A DNA stretch of 64,000 nucleotides from an uncultured Erythrobacter sp. (GCA_913061345.1 CAJXTZ010000001.1:1-64000), one strand, 5' to 3'. Positions 37,784-45,483 are shown, counted from the first letter of the stretch. Notes: generated by a model not told the origin, from the letters alone. Numbers and translations are program-made.

Positions 37784-39556
37784 TCATACCGAGCCCACTT
37801 CACCTGCAATCATACGTGCAATCGCGCTACCCGGCTGAGCAGCGAGTTTGTCATACTGTCCTTGCTCGACGATCTTGCCGTCCTGCAAGGCAAGCACGGA
37901 ATCTGCAAAACTGATGAGCGAAGGTCTATGTGCAATCGTCAGTATGGTCAATTCATCTCGCAAGCGTTTGATAGCGGCGACCACCATTTGTTGGTTTTCC
38001 CAATCAAGAGCACTTGTCGCTTCGTCAAGTATGAGCAGCTGCGGCCTTCGCAAGAGCGCGCGAGCAAGGGCAAGTCGCTGCCGTTCGCCGCCAGAAAACC
38101 GCGTGCCGCGATCGCCGGCAATCGTATCCAGGCCTTGAGGAAGACTGCGCACAAAATTGGCGACATTGGCTTTTTCGAGCGCCTCCCAAATCTCTTCGTC
38201 CTCGGCATCACCCTGACCTAGTCGGAGATTGTTTCTGAGACTGTCATTAAGAAGTATTGAGTCCTGGGGCACGCTGGCGACCGCAATGCGCCAGGCGCGC
38301 CGGTTTTCATTGTCAATCAAATCGCTATCGATATGCATCTGGCCCGTAGTCGGAGCGATGAGGCCGGAAATGACGTCGGTGAGTGTGCTTTTACCGCTTC
38401 CCGAAGGACCGACAATAGCCACGATCTGACCAGCGGGGATTTCAAGCGATATTCCGCCAAGTGACGGTTCCGCTGCGCCGGGATATGCAACCGTAATCCC
38501 ATCAAGACGAATCACTTTGTTGAAAACCGGTGTTTCACGCGAAAAATCGATAAATTGCTCGCGATGTTTGGCGAAGTGTTCGGCACTCTTCCGATAATTC
38601 TCCCAAGAAGGGGCCTCTGACAAAAAATGCTGGACGTTCTCCTGAACAGCAGAAAAACGTGGTGCAACCCGCGCAAACACTACGAGCAGTACAGCAATGC
38701 TCGGAAAATCAAGCGATAGAACCCCGACAGCAAGGCCAATGAACGCCACTGCCATTGTTGCGGCACCGATTTGGAAGACCACAGTACCCCAACTGCTAAG
38801 CGCTGCAAAGTCAAGTACAGCTGCCTTTATCCGGAGTACGTGCCCGGCATAATTCCGAGCTTGGCGGTCTTCCGCTGCAAATAGTTTCGCGAGGCGGATG
38901 CTCCCGATGAATTCCAAAACTGTCGCGTTCTGCTCCTGAAGCATGCTAACGAGTTGCTTGCCGTATTGATTAGCGCGCCGTCGAAGCGGATAGAGGGCGA
39001 GAAAGAGGACAGCACCCGCAGTAGCCGCAAAAGCCGCCATCTGCCACGACACCATCATGGCAAGCAAAAGGTATACAAGCAGCAAAAACGCCGCCTGAGT
39101 GATCGCCAGAAAACTTCCTACGGCGCCCACCACATTATCAACATCACTAGAGAGGATATGGTTCAGATCACTGCCACGCCTGTCATGTAACGCATCCCAA
39201 CGCGAAAAACTCATGCTGTCAAAGAACCGGATTTTTAGATCGGCACTCAGGTTTTGCATTGTACGCAAATTGTAGAGCGTCTTGGCGCGGCTCAACAGAG
39301 CCTGCAGAATTACCAGGGCGAGAAACAAGACTAGCAAAGTGGTAAGGTCAAAAGCTGCTAGTGATATCCATTCGCTAATCAGGGGTATTTGCTGCTCACT
39401 TTGCACACCGGGCATTGCGATCGCGATCAGAGGTATAAGGAGCAACAGAGATATGCCCTCCGTCAGGCCGACTATGATCGTCATGACCATGCCAATGACC
39501 AAGCGCGTTCCAGCTATCTGCCAAGCTACTCTCGCGAGGGAACGCCATTCCCCCAT
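37784..39556 (-). CDS. Lasso peptide ABC exporter (D protein)
   Basis: A 590-residue ABC exporter half-transporter with fused membrane and ATPase domains. About six membrane helices occupy residues 15-300. The ATPase has Walker A GPSGSGKST (about 383-391), a Q-loop, the signature FSGGERQRLALARALLRRP, Walker B LLILDEATSALD and the switch His in TIAHRPS. It would homodimerise and pump the finished peptide out, giving self-protection, as LasD/McjD-type proteins do. No N-terminal C39 protease is present, which fits since B2 removes the leader. It starts two bases after the kinase stop and is the last gene of the lasso operon. Confidence 0.88.
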   Translation of the reverse strand: MGEWRSLARVAWQIAGTRLVIGMVMTIIVGLTEGISLLLLIPLIAIAMPGVQSEQQIPLISEWISLAAFDLTTLLVLFLALVILQALLSRAKTLYNLRTMQNLSADLKIRFFDSMSFSRWDALHDRRGSDLNHILSSDVDNVVGAVGSFLAITQAAFLLLVYLLLAMMVSWQMAAFAATAGAVLFLALYPLRRRANQYGKQLVSMLQEQNATVLEFIGSIRLAKLFAAEDRQARNYAGHVLRIKAAVLDFAALSSWGTVVFQIGAATMAVAFIGLAVGVLSLDFPSIAVLLVVFARVAPRFSAVQENVQHFLSEAPSWENYRKSAEHFAKHREQFIDFSRETPVFNKVIRLDGITVAYPGAAEPSLGGISLEIPAGQIVAIVGPSGSGKSTLTDVISGLIAPTTGQMHIDSDLIDNENRRAWRIAVASVPQDSILLNDSLRNNLRLGQGDAEDEEIWEALEKANVANFVRSLPQGLDTIAGDRGTRFSGGERQRLALARALLRRPQLLILDEATSALDWENQQMVVAAIKRLRDELTILTIAHRPSLISFADSVLALQDGKIVEQGQYDKLAAQPGSAIARMIAGEVGSV

Positions 39557-39558
39557 GA

Positions 39559-40476
39559 TCAGATTGGACCTTCGCCGATGACGGTCTCGATTAGGGCAAC
39601 CGTCTCGTCCAGCCGATTTCTGTCGTGAGGCACTCTGAGCCTCCCGACCCGTGCGTTGTCCGCAATTGCAACCGCTTGATGAAATTGTTGTGACCTGTCT
39701 TTCTTATGAAACGGCGCGTCTACGAAGCGCTGATTATAGCTATAACGGAATAGCGCACTGATCGCATCGCCGCTCCCAAGCCAGGTAATGCTTGGACGCT
39801 CTCCGCCGCGTTCAAGAATAAAGATCGAGCCAACGGGCACAGCATGCCTTGGTGTTTCCGCCAAGCGGTATTGACGCTTTTGGAAGCCCTCCATCACCAA
39901 AGGTAGGATGTGCGCACCAGGAATGTCTGCATCAAGCGTGTCCGCGTTCAATTTCAGTTGCCCGAATGCGGGCTGAATTTTCGGACGGCAGCCGTTGCTG
40001 ACATCCAGAGCGAGTAAATCATCGGTCAGCAGAGACCAGCCATTTTTTAGAAAAGCGCATGCAGTAGTCGACTTACCTGCCGTCTTGTCGCCGACGAATG
40101 CTACGGATTGGGCGTTTTTTTTCACTGCGCTGCCATGCATGACAAATAATCCGCGCATATGAAGTAGCCATCCCATCACCGGCCCAAGTATGGGAAACGC
40201 TAGATAGGCTATCGGGACTTCGTGATATGGTTGAACATGAATGATCGTTGAAGACTTGATCCTCACCATAGCAGCGCCGGGCCACATCATTTCCACTCCC
40301 TCATCCGATTCGAAATCAATATGTGTTGGATGGCCCAAGGGCGGGATTTGCTTGCAAAGATCGCGGCGTAAAATCTGAATGTCGACGGAAGCTTCACCGT
40401 ATGGCGCCGCCGGCGACAATTCGTCGAAGCGGATCTCACTGGCGATGGTCAAACCAAATGCGCGATAACGAAACAT
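39559..40476 (-). CDS. HprK-like kinase of paeninodin-type lasso cluster (K)
   Basis: A 305-residue P-loop kinase related to HPr kinase/phosphorylase. After FVMHGSAV (112-118) comes the P-loop GDKTAGKST (129-137), then LLTDDLLALD (149-158) with the acidic pair that holds catalytic roles in HprK. In paeninodin-type clusters such a kinase phosphorylates the C-terminal Ser of the precursor. Here the encoded precursor does end in Ser47, so the same reaction is predicted. The gene lies between the cyclase and exporter genes, with gaps of 9 and 2 bases, so it is in the operon. The N-terminal 100 residues may bind the peptide. Confidence 0.83.
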   Translation of the reverse strand: MFRYRAFGLTIASEIRFDELSPAAPYGEASVDIQILRRDLCKQIPPLGHPTHIDFESDEGVEMMWPGAAMVRIKSSTIIHVQPYHEVPIAYLAFPILGPVMGWLLHMRGLFVMHGSAVKKNAQSVAFVGDKTAGKSTTACAFLKNGWSLLTDDLLALDVSNGCRPKIQPAFGQLKLNADTLDADIPGAHILPLVMEGFQKRQYRLAETPRHAVPVGSIFILERGGERPSITWLGSGDAISALFRYSYNQRFVDAPFHKKDRSQQFHQAVAIADNARVGRLRVPHDRNRLDETVALIETVIGEGPI

Positions 40477-40485
40477 GTCTAAATC

Positions 40486-42255
40486 CTAATTGACTAGTCG
40501 CGCATCACTGGCTTGCGGTGGCTCGCGAGATATCGAAGACCACATTCCCAGTACTGCCACACGCCAAAGGAAGAACGCATCTGAATTTCCAATGGCCGTT
40601 CCATCATGGTGCAGGAGGTTTCGCGCATTTTCTAGACGCATTCGGTTAACGAGGCTCCAGCGATCCGCAAATGCCGGGTCGGTTAGATCAAGAACCTTCT
40701 CGCGATGCTCTCTTAAGCCAGCAATAAAAGCTGGCGCGAAATCGAATTTATCCTGCCGCACCAGCGTTTGTGCTGGCAGGTCTGCTTCAAAAGCAGAACG
40801 CAGAATATAGCGCGATTTGCCGTTGCGTAGTTTCCAGTGGGATGGCAGCGAAATAGAAAATTCCAGCAGATCGACGTTGTAGAAGGGCAAGCGGGTGTCG
40901 ACACCCGCCGCTTGGCTACTCAGCGCCAGGACCTCAAGTGCAGTCGGTATAATTGGACTGCTCAATATCTCCTCGTGGAGCATTCGCTCGTCGTGAATGA
41001 GTCGACTTGCTACTGACCGGTGTACGTAACGATCGGACGGTAGAACCGCAGCTGCATCATCAGACAAAAAGCCGGAATCCACCGATCGCGCACTTGTTGT
41101 ATATCGAGAAAGACGTGTGAGAAAGGGACGAAACTGGGGCTTATGAGAAAGATAGCGGGCGAAATGCAGCAGACGATTGTCGCCGTAGAGTCCCGCGCTT
41201 GCGGCAGTCTCACCCCACAGTTTCCGCCATTGCCCAGCCTTCGCGAGTTCATTCAAGCGGCCGAAACCAAAGGATACAATTTCATCGCCTCCGTGGCCGG
41301 AAAGAACCACCTTCGAGCCAGATCGTCGTGCTTTATGAAGAAGTTGAAATGCCACTGATTGGCCCCGTGGAACATGCGGCCCGTCAACGGCGCGCAACCA
41401 GAAATCCATATCCGCAAGCGGGTCGTGACGGTCGGCAGGAACTTCTTCGGGAATGATTCCGGTTTGGCCTGTGAGAGCCGCGAGGTGAGGCCCGTCGCAC
41501 CATGCGGACGTTTCATGATAGGTAAGGGACAAGGCCCTAATGCCCGTGGTGCCATTTAATGATACAGCTGATGCTGCCAGAGCCGACGAGTCAAGGCCTC
41601 CACTGAGCAACAAAGTGGTTTGTTCTGACCGTAAACACGACCGAACTGACTCATCGAAAAGCTCACGAAAATGCTCTGCGGGCTGTTTTGGCGCGGGACG
41701 AGTTGGAACGTCTGAAAGGGACCAAAACTTTTCTTTCTGTGCGCCTGCACGGTCGATACACATCCAGTGAGCGGCCGGGAAACGTGTTACACCTTCAAAA
41801 AAGGTCCTCTCATTTTCTAGACAGGCGTCGGCAACGAAATCGGCAAGCATCATAGTGTCATCTGGCAACGCGTGCTGCAACATTGCGCGTAGAATTTGCG
41901 AACTTCGACCAAAATATAGTGCGTTGCCGTGACGAGCGACAAAAAGCGGGGAAACGCCCAGTTGGTCTCGTGCAGCGTAAACGATACCCGTCAGGGGATC
42001 ATGCAAAACGAAACCGAACACCCCACGCAACCGTTGAGCTAGGCCATTTCCCCAGCGACGCCAACCGGCTGCAAAAAGATGTTCGATAGAACACTCGGGA
42101 GGCAACTGGCAGGCTTGCGCGATGCTCGCATGATTATCGATGCGGATCGCAGAAGACACGACCAGTAGGCGGATATCACTGCGCGCATCGGACTGAGGGT
42201 GAAAATCAGAAAAATCCACCCGGCATCCGGCCTGGTCGGCTCTGCCCGTTATCAT
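40486..42255 (-). CDS. Lasso cyclase, asparagine synthetase-like (C)
   Basis: A 589-residue protein of the asparagine synthetase B family. ATG 42255 is chosen because it overlaps the B2 stop by 4 bp; the longer frame is inside B2. The N-terminal glutaminase-like domain has VYAARDQLGVSPLFVA but lacks the Cys2 nucleophile, as expected when no glutamine is used. The synthetase domain carries the pyrophosphate loop SGGLDSS (218-224) and SGHGGDEIVSFGF. In lasso synthesis this enzyme adenylates the acidic side chain and joins it to the N-terminal amine of the core. The surrounding A, B1, B2 and D genes decide this role over plain asparagine synthesis. Confidence 0.9.
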   Translation of the reverse strand: MITGRADQAGCRVDFSDFHPQSDARSDIRLLVVSSAIRIDNHASIAQACQLPPECSIEHLFAAGWRRWGNGLAQRLRGVFGFVLHDPLTGIVYAARDQLGVSPLFVARHGNALYFGRSSQILRAMLQHALPDDTMMLADFVADACLENERTFFEGVTRFPAAHWMCIDRAGAQKEKFWSLSDVPTRPAPKQPAEHFRELFDESVRSCLRSEQTTLLLSGGLDSSALAASAVSLNGTTGIRALSLTYHETSAWCDGPHLAALTGQTGIIPEEVPADRHDPLADMDFWLRAVDGPHVPRGQSVAFQLLHKARRSGSKVVLSGHGGDEIVSFGFGRLNELAKAGQWRKLWGETAASAGLYGDNRLLHFARYLSHKPQFRPFLTRLSRYTTSARSVDSGFLSDDAAAVLPSDRYVHRSVASRLIHDERMLHEEILSSPIIPTALEVLALSSQAAGVDTRLPFYNVDLLEFSISLPSHWKLRNGKSRYILRSAFEADLPAQTLVRQDKFDFAPAFIAGLREHREKVLDLTDPAFADRWSLVNRMRLENARNLLHHDGTAIGNSDAFFLWRVAVLGMWSSISREPPQASDARLVN

Positions 42256-42656
42256 AGATCCACTATCGGCATAAAAGTTGTGACTTCTTCTAGCTTGCCT
42301 CCGATAATTATAGAACCATGTGCAGTTACCCACGCGTGAGCTTCAAACGAGCCATCGCTCTGTGTTTTGACGCCAATGCGGATCGTGCATTCTATCCCTT
42401 CGCGTGCAGCAAGATACCGCAGCGACAATGCTTGCGTAAGACAGGAAGCACCTGGGACGCATCGCGCGGTAAGATCCACAGCATCGGCCAACATTTGAAT
42501 GGACAAGAACGGTTCGTTGCGTGGCGTTAGGGAAGCAATGCGCTTCAGAACCGTGCGATAACTGCCGAACCAAAGAGTGAGGCGAATTCCGACCAACACG
42601 AGCCAAGTCTTGCTGAGAAGAAACCAGTGCCTGCGCCAGAGTTGGCAAAACTGCAC
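42252..42656 (-). CDS. Lasso leader protease (B2, transglutaminase-like)
   Basis: A 134-residue cysteine protease of the lasso B2 family that cuts the leader from the precursor. The catalytic Cys lies in GASCLTQALSLRYLAAREGI (C72) and the His in SFEAHAWVTAHG (H107). The family's early helix LWRRHWFLLSKTWLVLVGIR is present. Length is normal for a stand-alone B2 with its RRE on a separate B1 protein. It begins 7 bases after B1 and overlaps C by 4 bp, so the three are made together. Confidence 0.9.
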   Translation of the reverse strand: MQFCQLWRRHWFLLSKTWLVLVGIRLTLWFGSYRTVLKRIASLTPRNEPFLSIQMLADAVDLTARCVPGASCLTQALSLRYLAAREGIECTIRIGVKTQSDGSFEAHAWVTAHGSIIIGGKLEEVTTFMPIVDL

Positions 42657-42663
42657 GAACCGG

Positions 42664-42948
42664 TCAATCTAGTCGCAAGACGAGGCCGGCCTCCTCGAAG
42701 GAGCCGATAACCTCCTTGGTATCAGCAAGGCACTGCGAGCGATCTACCTCAAACTTCTCGAGCATCTGCTCGGCGACTTGCACTACGCTCGAACCTTCGC
42801 CGATTAATTCCCACAACAAAGCGGCTGTACCATTGAGTTGATAATAATTGCTCGACGCCATGTCGAGAAGCGCTTTGCCGCCGTCAAGATTACACGCAAC
42901 AACGTCCGACGTCTGCGAAAACCTATCCTTGTCTCCAACCGGTTTCAT
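42664..42948 (-). CDS. RRE leader-binding protein (B1, PqqD-like)
   Basis: A 94-residue PqqD-family RiPP recognition element. The ATG at 42948 is chosen: the longer TTG frame from 43005 would begin inside a hairpin. The fold's marks are VVACNLDGGKALLDMASSNY, YQLNGTAALLWELIGEG (strand-helix) and a C-terminal helix FEEAGLVLRL. It should bind the precursor leader at the YxxPxF segment and present it to B2 and C. The Shine-Dalgarno sequence is weak, consistent with lower B1 than precursor output. Confidence 0.88.
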   Translation of the reverse strand: MKPVGDKDRFSQTSDVVACNLDGGKALLDMASSNYYQLNGTAALLWELIGEGSSVVQVAEQMLEKFEVDRSQCLADTKEVIGSFEEAGLVLRLD

Positions 42949-42994
42949 ACCGCTACGCTTATCTCGACCGTACCAAAAAACAACAAATAAACGA

Positions 42995-43028
42995 AGAGGG
43001 GGCAACGGCCATCGCCGCCGCCCCCTCT
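42995..43028 (-). terminator. Hairpin between precursor and B1 (attenuator)
   Basis: On the minus-strand transcript a 9-bp GC-rich stem pairs AGAGGGGGC (43028-43020) with GCCCCCTCT (43003-42995), with a 16-base loop that can itself pair. A T-rich run (TCTTCGTTTATTTGTTGTTTTT) follows with scattered other bases. The stem is strong and the T-run imperfect, as expected for partial termination. It would yield much precursor mRNA and less processing-enzyme mRNA, an arrangement known in other lasso clusters. Confidence 0.7.
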
Positions 43029-43049
43029 ATATAACTCATTTATCTGAAA

Positions 43050-43193
43050 TTAGGACAAAGTGAGCTCACCGAGCGGAACACCGCTCTGGAATGGCGCATC
43101 CAACCGCGTACCAGTCGCGGTGTTCTTGGTTGCACCCTCAATCGATCCGATCTTTTGAAAAACCGGACGTTCATAGGTTGCTTTCGTTTTCAT
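43050..43193 (-). CDS. Lasso peptide precursor (A)
   Basis: A 47-residue precursor, found by translating the gap upstream of B1. ATG 43193 has AGGAAG about 11 bases upstream. The leader matches the lasso motif YxxPxLxxxGxxxxxT: Y7, P10, F12 in place of Leu, G16 and T22. Thr22 at position -2 places the cut after K23, so the core starts at Asn24. The ring segment is NTATGTRLD, which puts Asp32 at core position 9 for an Asn1-Asp9 macrolactam. The tail is APFQSGVPLGELTLS, ending in Ser24 of the core. The alternative core starting at Gly28 has no acid at ring positions 7-9. Asn at position 1 is unusual. The terminal Ser fits the kinase in the cluster. Confidence 0.85.
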   Translation of the reverse strand: MKTKATYERPVFQKIGSIEGATKNTATGTRLDAPFQSGVPLGELTLS

Positions 43194-43515
43194 AAAGAAT
43201 ACCACTTCCTAGAGTTGCTAAATATACTGGCCGAACCGCATTCCTCGAGAATCGACTGGCAGTTAGTGTACAATTAGGTTAACATATTAGCAACCATTTT
43301 GTGCATCGCAGCATCAAAGTGATGAAATCTGGATTTGTGTCCCGAGCTGGGCCATATTGGCATTCGCCAGCAAGCAGGTTGAATGGCTCTCTTGTACCCT
43401 AGGGTAATGGCTCCTTATACCCTAGGATCGGGCGCGATTTCATCTCGCTCGCGTCAGCTGAGTGATTCCGCCACGATCAGAATCCAGTCTAAAAGACCAG
43501 GTGAGGAAAAAGAGC
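43194..43515. promoter_or_regulatory. Divergent promoter region of lasso cluster
   Basis: The 320 bp between the precursor gene and the nucleotidyltransferase gene should hold promoters for both directions. It is AT-rich near 43210-43330. The two near-identical blocks at 43382-43427 lie toward the nucleotidyltransferase side. An alternative GTG start for the nucleotidyltransferase at 43462 falls within it. Confidence 0.5.
43382..43427. promoter_or_regulatory. Tandem palindrome-containing repeats (candidate operator)
   Basis: Two direct repeats of about 23 bases, starting AATGGCTCTCTTGTACCC at 43382 and AATGGCTCCTTATACCC at 43406, each end in a CCTAGG core. The first contains the perfect 12-bp palindrome TACCCTAGGGTA (43395-43406) and the second a near-palindrome (43418-43427). 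Spacing of one repeat to the next is close to two helical turns. They look like two sites for a dimeric regulator controlling the divergent units. Confidence 0.55.
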
Positions 43516-44673
43516 TTGAATTTAGACAATCGCGGAGTCGGAAGCCACCGAAAGCCTCGCGACAAAGAGAGCAACGAGGATGGGGAATTAGCGATATGCC
43601 TTGCCTTAGTCGCAATCCTGACTGCAGCCCTGCCCCATCGGGCGGACTTGGAATTGCCAACAAGTATCGATTGGCCCAGCTTGCTGGCTATAGCGCAGAA
43701 AACCAAAACCTTTGGTCTGCTCCGCAAAGGATTGCAAAATCTGCACGTAACGCCTTCTGGTTCTGCTGCAGCTTACCTGAAATCTTCACAGGAAGAGATA
43801 CTACGGCTCAATCTCGCCAATATTGCTCGCGCCGTCAGAATAGTAAGAACTCTAGAAGAAGCGGGCGTTGGCGCGTTGGTGCTGAAGGGGCCGCTTCGTT
43901 CTGAGGAGGTCTATGGAATGTCGGACATGCGCAGTGCATCCGATATCGACATTCTCGTTCGCCAAAGCGAGTATCGCCATAGTATTGCCGCATTACGAGA
44001 GCTTGGTTACTCCTGCCTTGTAATGATGGAGGATCGTTGGTGGCACGACTTTCTCGGCGAATCTCCCTTCGTAAATTTCAGCTCACCAGGTCCATCGATA
44101 GATTTGCATAACCAACTTCAGCAGCCTGGCGGACCGTACCCCAGCAATGTGGAGGATTTTTTCAATGCTTCGCAATTGCGCTCCGTAGGTCGACAAAACG
44201 TGGCCATCCTGTCATGCGAGCATGCACTGATCTTGACAGCCATCAGCTTTTGCAAAGCCGTGCGCTCCGGTGACCCATGGCTATCGTACGCTCACGAACT
44301 CAGGTACTGTCTGCTGACCCCGGGCGGAATTGAGCTTCAACAATTGCGGGCGTGCGCTAAGTCACAAGGCGTTTTGCGGCTTTTCGATCATTTTGAAAAT
44401 TGGACTACGGCATTGTTTGATAAGGACAATTCCTATCCTTCGAGTGAACCCGAAAGCAAATATGGTGATCTTGTGCTCTCAAGTTGTGGGTTCAAACGCC
44501 TGCCTCCTTTTGGGCGGACAAAAGCAATGTGGAGATGGTCTGACGGTGAAGGCGTCAGTCGAATGAAGACGTTCGTAAAAATCTTCACGAGAGATTTCCG
44601 GAGTAAGCTAGCATTTCGCAAATCATCACAGCCGGCGATTATCTCTAATCGCGATAAGCAAATATGCTGGTGA
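43516..44673 (+). CDS. Nucleotidyltransferase of lasso cluster (N)
   Basis: A protein of about 385 residues, NTP_transf_5 family (DUF-type nucleotidyltransferase common in kinase-containing lasso clusters). The core is ALVLKGPLRSEEVYGMSDMR with SASDIDILVR, where the Asp-x-Asp pair binds metal. Start choice: TTG 43516 has GAGGAAAAAGAGC just upstream; GTG 43462 gives a longer form without a good site. It is divergent from the precursor. In paeninodin-type clusters the homologue's function is unsettled; a further nucleotidyl or phosphate modification, or immunity, are options. The last 100 residues are unrecognised. Confidence 0.8.
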   Translation: MNLDNRGVGSHRKPRDKESNEDGELAICLALVAILTAALPHRADLELPTSIDWPSLLAIAQKTKTFGLLRKGLQNLHVTPSGSAAAYLKSSQEEILRLNLANIARAVRIVRTLEEAGVGALVLKGPLRSEEVYGMSDMRSASDIDILVRQSEYRHSIAALRELGYSCLVMMEDRWWHDFLGESPFVNFSSPGPSIDLHNQLQQPGGPYPSNVEDFFNASQLRSVGRQNVAILSCEHALILTAISFCKAVRSGDPWLSYAHELRYCLLTPGGIELQQLRACAKSQGVLRLFDHFENWTTALFDKDNSYPSSEPESKYGDLVLSSCGFKRLPPFGRTKAMWRWSDGEGVSRMKTFVKIFTRDFRSKLAFRKSSQPAIISNRDKQICW

Positions 44674-44975
44674 GACTGGGAGTTCCTGCGCAGTAAGTTG
44701 CCCTGATGACGGATGATTTGTCAGATATGAAAATTTGTATGTTCTTTCAGATAGACATGCATGTATTCAACGTCTTGGAAGATTTCTTGAGACTGCCTGC
44801 ATCTCAACATCGTCAGACTTCGTAGCTTCCCCGCAACCTGAAGCATCAGGCCGTGCCTCGGCCTAGAAGAAGGGCAGGTTCGGGAACATACGCTGGCACG
44901 ATTCGCGCATTTTCCGCGATCTTTTAAGACCTTGGTCGGGCAATTTCGGTCCACACAAGGAGAGATACTATAGAT
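44674..44975 (+). promoter_or_regulatory. Diverged copy of the adhesin leader region
   Basis: From about 44690 to 44975 the sequence aligns base for base with 59046-59331, the region before the adhesin gene at 59326, at roughly 85 percent identity by eye. The last part (GGTCCACACAAGGAGAGAT) with its ribosome binding site is almost unchanged. The long conserved non-coding block suggests a shared promoter and 5' untranslated leader. In this copy the adhesin start codon is changed from ATG to ATA. Confidence 0.7.
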
Positions 44976-45483
44976 ATGGTTCAGACAAGGAAGTTCGCAA
45001 AAACCCTGCTGGCAGGCGACTGCATTGGGTCATCTTGCTGCCGCGACGGGCGTTCGATCCGTCGCTGTCGGTGAAGCTGCAAATGCATCGGGCGATGGCG
45101 CCGTTGCCTTGGGCAATGAAGCCATTGCCTCTGGCGTCAATTCTGTTGCCATTGGGAATGGGGCTACGGCAACTGCCGATGGCCAGGTGGTCGTCGCCAG
45201 TCTCGATATGAGCACCGGCGTGCAAACCGGCCCGATCAACTTCGTCACGGCAGACGCGAATGGCACCCTCGGTCTGAGTTCCGCAATGGGTCTCACGGGG
45301 CTTGCGAGCAATAACGACGTGATGGCCAATACAGCTGCAATCGACGTAAATTCCGGCCTTATTGCCACGAATACGGCAAACATCGGGGCGAATGCGGCGG
45401 CCATCAGTGAACTGCAGGGACAGAATGTGGCCTTGTTTGATCTCGCCAACGAAAATGCCGCCGGCATTCGTGAAGCGAATTAG
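44976..45483 (+). pseudogene. Broken copy of trimeric autotransporter adhesin
   Basis: A fusion of an adhesin signal-peptide start (MVQTRKFAKTLLAG) with the later part of the passenger region. From 45016 the DNA is identical to 60436-60900 of the intact adhesin (465 bp without mismatch), but the deletion junction puts it out of frame with the start, and a stop TAG follows at 45481-45483. The YadA membrane anchor is absent. The intact frame inside (45025-45480) holds head and stalk repeats such as SVALGxxAxASG. It cannot make an anchored adhesin and is either a deletion remnant or a silent donor cassette. Confidence 0.85.
45016..45480 (+). repeat. 465-bp exact repeat, copy 1 (adhesin passenger)
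   Basis: Identical to 60436-60900 at a constant offset of 15420 bases. The left boundary shares the five bases GCGAC with both flanks, and the right boundary ends at GAAGCGAAT in both, after which they diverge completely. The perfect identity contrasts with the diverged leader copy just upstream. Confidence 0.95.

Noticed and set aside
40486..42255. Plain asparagine synthetase
   Set aside because: No N-terminal Cys nucleophile, and it is coupled to a lasso protease gene and an RRE gene, so lasso cyclase is the better call.
42949..43005. Longer form of the RRE protein from TTG 43005
   Set aside because: The start would lie within the hairpin stem and add 19 residues unlike the family; ATG 42948 gives the normal size.
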